Shown: positions 5,164-7,859 of the stretch, one piece after another
Layout of the letters: each line of letters opens with the position of its first letter
Numbering within the stretch: the stretch's first letter is position 1
NCBI GenBank assembly: GCA_016281435.1
Contig: JAEEIQ010000110.1
Location: forward strand, 1 to 7,859
Direction of reading: 5' to 3'
Length of the DNA: 7,859 nt
From: Bacteroidales bacterium
Lineage (GTDB): Bacteria; Bacteroidota; Bacteroidia; Bacteroidales; UBA932
Notes under the pieces: generated by a model
Seen by the model: only the letters and a program-made list of their open reading frames with translations
Told to the model about the DNA's origin: nothing
Databases searched by the model: none
Translations under genes and position numbers: made by a program

Positions 5164-6216
5164 ATGAAAGACCCCGCCACCCTCATCGCCGCCGCCCTGG
5201 AAGATGCGGAGCACGCCGAGAAAGTCGGCATGTTCCGCATCAAGACGGCCAACCAGGCCATTGCCGATGCGGCACGCCGGCCCGACCCGGAAGACCTCTA
5301 CCACGAGCTCTGGTTCGAAGGAGAGGTCTGCTGCCTCTTCGCCGACTCCAACCTGGGAAAGTCCATCTACGCCGTCCAGATGGCCGACGAGATCGCCCTC
5401 ACGCGCCCCGTCCTCTACATCGACTGCGAGCTCTCTGACAAACAGTTCCAGATGCGCTACACCGACCAGGCCACGGGCTACATGCATCCCTTCCCGCCGC
5501 AGCTCTACCGGGCCGAGATCGACCCGCTCTCCGTAGCTGTCAAAGACTACGAAGCCCTCATCCTGGGCCATATTGAGCAGGCAGCCCTGCGCCTCAACTG
5601 CAAGACTGTTATCGTCGACAACATCGGATACCTCTGCAACTCGGCCGACAAAGGCACCGATGCCGGCACCTTCATGCAGAACCTGCTTCTGCTCAAGCGC
5701 AAGTACGGCTGGAGCCTGCTCATCATCGCCCACACGCCCAAGCGCAGCCTCTCCAGTCCCATCACGCAGAACGACCTAGCGGGCTCCAAGAAACTGTTCA
5801 ACTTTTTCGATTCCGTCTTTGCCATCGGCAAAAGCGCCAAGGACGAAAGCCTGCGCTATGTCAAACAAGTGAAGGTGCGTGCCGGAGCCTTCCGCTACGA
5901 TGCTGGCAATGTGATGGTCTACGAGATCGTCAAGGAAGCCGGCTTCGTCCACTTCAAGCACCTCGCCTTCGCCACGGAGCGCGAGCACCTGAGCGAGCAG
6001 ACCGAGAAGGCTTCCGAAGTCCGCGACCGCAACATCATCGAGATGCTTGAGCAGCAGAAGCCCTATCGCGAGATCGCCGAATTCATGGGCGTTTCCATCG
6101 GCCTGGTCAGCAAAGTCGCCGCCAAATGGAAAGCCAAAAACGCAGAAAACAACGAAAACGCCGTGAACACGGTGAACGCAGTGAACGAGCCCGACCCGTC
6201 ACTCTTTCCCGGATAG
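5164..6216 (+). CDS. RepA-like RecA-fold ATPase (replicative helicase type)
   Basis: This is an AAA_25/RepA-like ATPase, probably the element's replicative helicase or initiator. Numbered from ATG 5164 (350 aa), the P-loop is FADSNLGKS with G65-K66-S67; the first glycine of the classical GxxxxGKS is A60. Walker B is TVIVDN with D152. LLIIAHTPKRS with the following AGSKKLFNFFDS resembles the RepA-type sensor region. Residues about 286-322 (EMLEQQKPYREIAEFMGVSIGLVSKV) form a C-terminal helix-turn-helix, so it may also bind DNA. The tail 328-342 is a repeat of three-residue units (ENN, ENA, VNT, VNA, VNE) encoded by the 9-bp DNA array described separately. An upstream in-frame ATG at 5134 overlaps the DUF3853 gene by 26 bp; 5164 is preferred because it follows that stop by 4 nt. 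It is probably translationally coupled to the DUF3853 gene. Confidence 0.88.
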   Translation: MKDPATLIAAALEDAEHAEKVGMFRIKTANQAIADAARRPDPEDLYHELWFEGEVCCLFADSNLGKSIYAVQMADEIALTRPVLYIDCELSDKQFQMRYTDQATGYMHPFPPQLYRAEIDPLSVAVKDYEALILGHIEQAALRLNCKTVIVDNIGYLCNSADKGTDAGTFMQNLLLLKRKYGWSLLIIAHTPKRSLSSPITQNDLAGSKKLFNFFDSVFAIGKSAKDESLRYVKQVKVRAGAFRYDAGNVMVYEIVKEAGFVHFKHLAFATEREHLSEQTEKASEVRDRNIIEMLEQQKPYREIAEFMGVSIGLVSKVAAKWKAKNAENNENAVNTVNAVNEPDPSLFPG

Positions 6217-6260
6217 CCGTTCATTCTGTTCACGCCGTTCATTCCTTTCACTATTTTCAT
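6145..6260. repeat. Opposed arrays of 9-bp units, candidate origin
   Basis: Forward units start every 9 bp: GAAAAC (6145, 6154) and GTGAAC (6163, 6172, 6181), each with a 3-bp spacer and in frame within the ATPase gene. After 32 bp, inverted units also start every 9 bp: GTTCAT (6219), GTTCAC (6228), GTTCAT (6237), TTTCAC (6246) and TTTTCA (6255), filling almost all of the 45-bp gap before the primase ATG. The three GTGAAC units can pair with the three GTTCAY units. The placement between helicase and primase genes resembles iteron origins of plasmids and phages. Confidence 0.75.
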
Positions 6261-6261
6261 C

Positions 6262-7374
6262 ATGAACACGCCTGTTTATCATCTCCAAAAATACAACGGC
6301 CCCTCCACGCGCTACACCTGCCCGTCTTGCGGCGCAAAGCACCGCTTCACGCGCTACGTCGATGCCTACGGGCGGTCCCTGCATCCCTCCGTCGGCCGCT
6401 GCGACCGCGAATCCGCCTGCGGCTACCACAAGACCCCCCGCGACTACTTCGCCGAGCATCCGACCATTACCCGTCATGCCGGGCTTAACCCGGCATCTCC
6501 CGCCGTCATGCCCGGCCCCGACCGGGCATCTCAGCCCCTCTGCACCATCCCCCTCGAATACGTCACCCGCTCCGTCCGCCCATCCCGCGACTCCGCCTTC
6601 ACCACCTTCCTCGGTACACTCTTCGACCCCTTGATCGTCGAAATGCTGGTCGTCGACTACCGTCTCGGCGTCACATCCGATGGCGATGTCATCTTCTTCC
6701 AACTCGACCTCCAGGGCCGTTGCCGCACCGGCAAGATCATGAAGTACAACCCGGAGACCGGCCATCGCATCAAAGATCCCACGACGCCGCATCGCATCGA
6801 CTGGGTGCATTCCCGACTCAAGTATGCCGGCAAGTTGCCCGCATCCTGGACGCTTACGCAGTGCCTCTTCGGCGAACACTTGCTTTCCGCCCATCCCGAC
6901 AAGACAGTTGCCCTGGTCGAATCCGAGAAGACGGCCGTCATCTGTGCCGGTATCCTTCCCAAGTTCCTCTGGCTGGCCACTGGCGGAAAGTCCCAGCTCG
7001 GCGACAAACTCCTGGTCCTGCAGGGGAGGAAGATCGTCGCCTTCCCCGACGTCGATGGCTTCGAAATCTGGTCCCAGAAGCTTTCAAATATCGTCGTTCC
7101 CGATCCCGTCATTCCGGGCTTGACCCGGAATCTCGACATCACCGTCAGCACCATCCTCCAGCAGAACGCCTCGCCGGAAGATATAGCCAACCACATCGAC
7201 ATCGCCGACTGGCTCATCCGGGAGCATCAACTCCAGGATAGTCCTTCCGTCATGCCCGGCTCTGACCGGGCATCCCAAACCCTCGCCACCATCCTCCACC
7301 GCGTCCCAATCCCCGCCGACCTCCAACCCAACCTCCTCGGCCTCATCGCCGACTTTGAACTCGAATACCTTTAA
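6262..7374 (+). CDS. Zinc-finger/Toprim primase-like protein (DUF6371 type)
   Basis: This is a primase-like protein of the kind annotated DUF6371 in Bacteroidota, expected to make primers for element replication. The N-terminal zinc-binding motif is C20-x2-C23 (TCPSCG) with C47-x5-C53 (GRCDRESACGYH). A Toprim-like centre shows ALVESEKTAVI with E220, LATGGKSQL, and VAFPDVDG with D263 and D265, the acidic residues expected to bind metal. The 370 aa include four short segments encoded by DNA palindromes: 71-78, 82-90, 283-291 and 330-338 (for example VMPGPDRAS and VIPGLTRNL). These fall after the zinc finger and after the Toprim motifs, probably in surface loops, and the frame stays open through all four. 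The ATG at 6262 directly follows the 9-bp array. The amidase starts 19 nt after the stop, so co-transcription is likely. Primase-like is secure from motifs; activity is inferred. Confidence 0.85.
   Translation: MNTPVYHLQKYNGPSTRYTCPSCGAKHRFTRYVDAYGRSLHPSVGRCDRESACGYHKTPRDYFAEHPTITRHAGLNPASPAVMPGPDRASQPLCTIPLEYVTRSVRPSRDSAFTTFLGTLFDPLIVEMLVVDYRLGVTSDGDVIFFQLDLQGRCRTGKIMKYNPETGHRIKDPTTPHRIDWVHSRLKYAGKLPASWTLTQCLFGEHLLSAHPDKTVALVESEKTAVICAGILPKFLWLATGGKSQLGDKLLVLQGRKIVAFPDVDGFEIWSQKLSNIVVPDPVIPGLTRNLDITVSTILQQNASPEDIANHIDIADWLIREHQLQDSPSVMPGSDRASQTLATILHRVPIPADLQPNLLGLIADFELEYL
6476..6496. repeat. In-gene palindrome, copy 1
   Basis: ATGCCGGG (6476-6483) pairs with CCCGGCAT (6489-6496), loop CTTAA. 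It is preceded by CGTC and followed by CTCCC like the other copies, but is read in a different frame (RHAGLNPA). It lies just upstream of copy 2. Confidence 0.75.
6508..6529. repeat. In-gene palindrome, copy 2
   Basis: ATGCCCGG (6508-6515) pairs with CCGGGCAT (6522-6529), loop of 6. It is preceded by CCGTC, followed by CTC, and encodes VMPGPDRAS. Confidence 0.8.
7111..7131. repeat. In-gene palindrome, copy 3
   Basis: ATTCCGGG (7111-7118) pairs with CCCGGAAT (7124-7131), loop CTTGA. It encodes VIPGLTRNL, the peptide typically produced when this class of dispersed palindrome lies inside a gene. Confidence 0.8.
7252..7273. repeat. In-gene palindrome, copy 4
   Basis: ATGCCCGG (7252-7259) pairs with CCGGGCAT (7266-7273), loop of 6. 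The arms are identical to copy 2, but the loop differs. It encodes VMPGSDRAS. Confidence 0.8.
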
Positions 7375-7393
7375 CCCTCAACACATCACAACC

Positions 7394-7859
7394 ATGAATA
7401 CCTCAACCAAAATCTACATCGACAACGGCCACGGCCGTGATACTGCGGGCAAATGCTCGCCCGACGGTCATTTCCGCGAATTTCAGTACAACCGTGAAAT
7501 CGCTCACGCCATCGTAGCGCACCTGCAGTACAGGGGCTATGATGCGGAGCTGCTGGTCCCCGAATTCGAGGACATTCCCCTGAAGGAGCGAGTGCGTCGC
7601 GCCAACCAGAAGACCTGCCGATTCGGTCATCCGACCACCGATACCATCCTCATCAGCATCCACGTCAACGCTGCCGGTTCCGATGGGAAGTGGCACACTG
7701 CGACTGGGTGGAGCGCCAATACTTTCCCTGGACATACTGAGTCCGACCGCCTGGCGGATTGCCTGTATCGGGCGGCGGAGAAGTATTTGCCGGGGCATAT
7801 GCTTCGGACGGACTTTTCCGATGGTGATCCGGATCTGGAGGAGCCGTTCTACATTCTCA
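7394..7859 (+). CDS. N-acetylmuramoyl-L-alanine amidase, 3' end outside window
   Basis: A partial Amidase_3-type zinc amidase cutting the bond between MurNAc and L-Ala in peptidoglycan; 155 complete codons are visible and the frame is open at the right edge. It begins MNTSTKIYIDNGHGRD. Expected zinc ligands are H13 (DNGHG), E29 (FREFQYN) and H90 (ISIHVNA). The catalytic glutamate of the family lies nearer the C-terminus and is outside the window, shortly after EEPFYIL. No signal peptide is present, so export would need another route such as a secretion channel or lysis. It starts 19 nt after the primase stop and probably belongs to the same operon. Such amidases in mobile elements may open the wall for transfer or release; the choice between conjugation and phage-like use cannot be made here. 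Confidence 0.85.
   Translation, partial: MNTSTKIYIDNGHGRDTAGKCSPDGHFREFQYNREIAHAIVAHLQYRGYDAELLVPEFEDIPLKERVRRANQKTCRFGHPTTDTILISIHVNAAGSDGKWHTATGWSANTFPGHTESDRLADCLYRAAEKYLPGHMLRTDFSDGDPDLEEPFYIL

Noticed and set aside
4135..5261. Minus-strand open frames opposite the 294-aa and DUF3853 genes
   Set aside because: Low-complexity Gly/Val/Ala/Glu-rich translations typical of antisense to GC-rich genes; they cross two real genes and the terminator at 4746-4784.
6145..6260. CRISPR array
   Set aside because: Units are 6 bp with 3-bp spacers at a 9-bp period, partly coding, and no cas genes are present.
6199..6894. Minus-strand open frame of 231 codons opposite the primase
   Set aside because: The VKPGMTG-like peptides come from the palindromes read on the other strand, and the zinc-finger and Toprim motifs are on the + strand.
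6476..7273. Transcription terminators inside the primase gene
   Set aside because: The four hairpins have no T-tracts, share one sequence class and lie in an intact frame, so repeats are the better reading.

Overview
The window looks like one end of an integrated mobile element in a Bacteroidota genome. A GC-rich member of the Bacteroidales (an Alistipes- or Rikenellaceae-like gut bacterium) is my best guess. Three things support this: promoter elements of the Bacteroidota type (TAnnTTTG at -7, with TTG 20 bp upstream in the best case), genes without strong Shine-Dalgarno sites, and protein families typical of Bacteroidales mobile elements (a DUF3853-type HTH protein, a RepA-like ATPase, and a zinc-finger/Toprim primase of the DUF6371 type). 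The assignment rests on pattern recognition, not on a database search.

Layout, left to right; all genes are on the + strand. Positions 1-282 hold two palindromic intergenic repeats, a probable promoter and a short direct repeat. Next comes a complete tyrosine recombinase (283-1596) and then a much more AT-rich gene for an AlbA_2/HATPase-type ATP-binding protein (1669-3324), which looks like separately acquired cargo. A 501-bp gap (3325-3825) holds a stem-loop, the best promoter in the window, a structured leader with a possible 37-codon ORF, a terminator-like hairpin and three 11-bp-spaced direct repeats. An unrecognised 294-aa protein (3826-4710) follows. The next gap carries 10-bp tandem repeats, a strong terminator, and an inverted repeat just before the next start codon. 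A tight cluster then encodes a DUF3853-type HTH protein (4839-5159), a RepA-like RecA-fold ATPase (5164-6216), a primase-like protein (6262-7374) and an N-acetylmuramoyl-L-alanine amidase that runs off the right edge (7394-7859).

Inferred working model: the recombinase integrates and excises the element. The HTH protein, ATPase and primase form its replication module, with the ATPase acting as initiator or helicase. The amidase would cut peptidoglycan for transfer or release. Transfer, packaging or mobilisation genes are not in view, so the window cannot tell whether this is a conjugative or mobilizable element or a phage-like one.

Three features are not explained by the gene content. An array of 9-bp units runs forward through the 3' end of the ATPase gene and inverted through the ATPase-primase gap, and is a candidate replication origin. 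Four small palindromes sit in frame inside the primase gene. A promoter, structured leader and terminator unit precedes the 294-aa gene.
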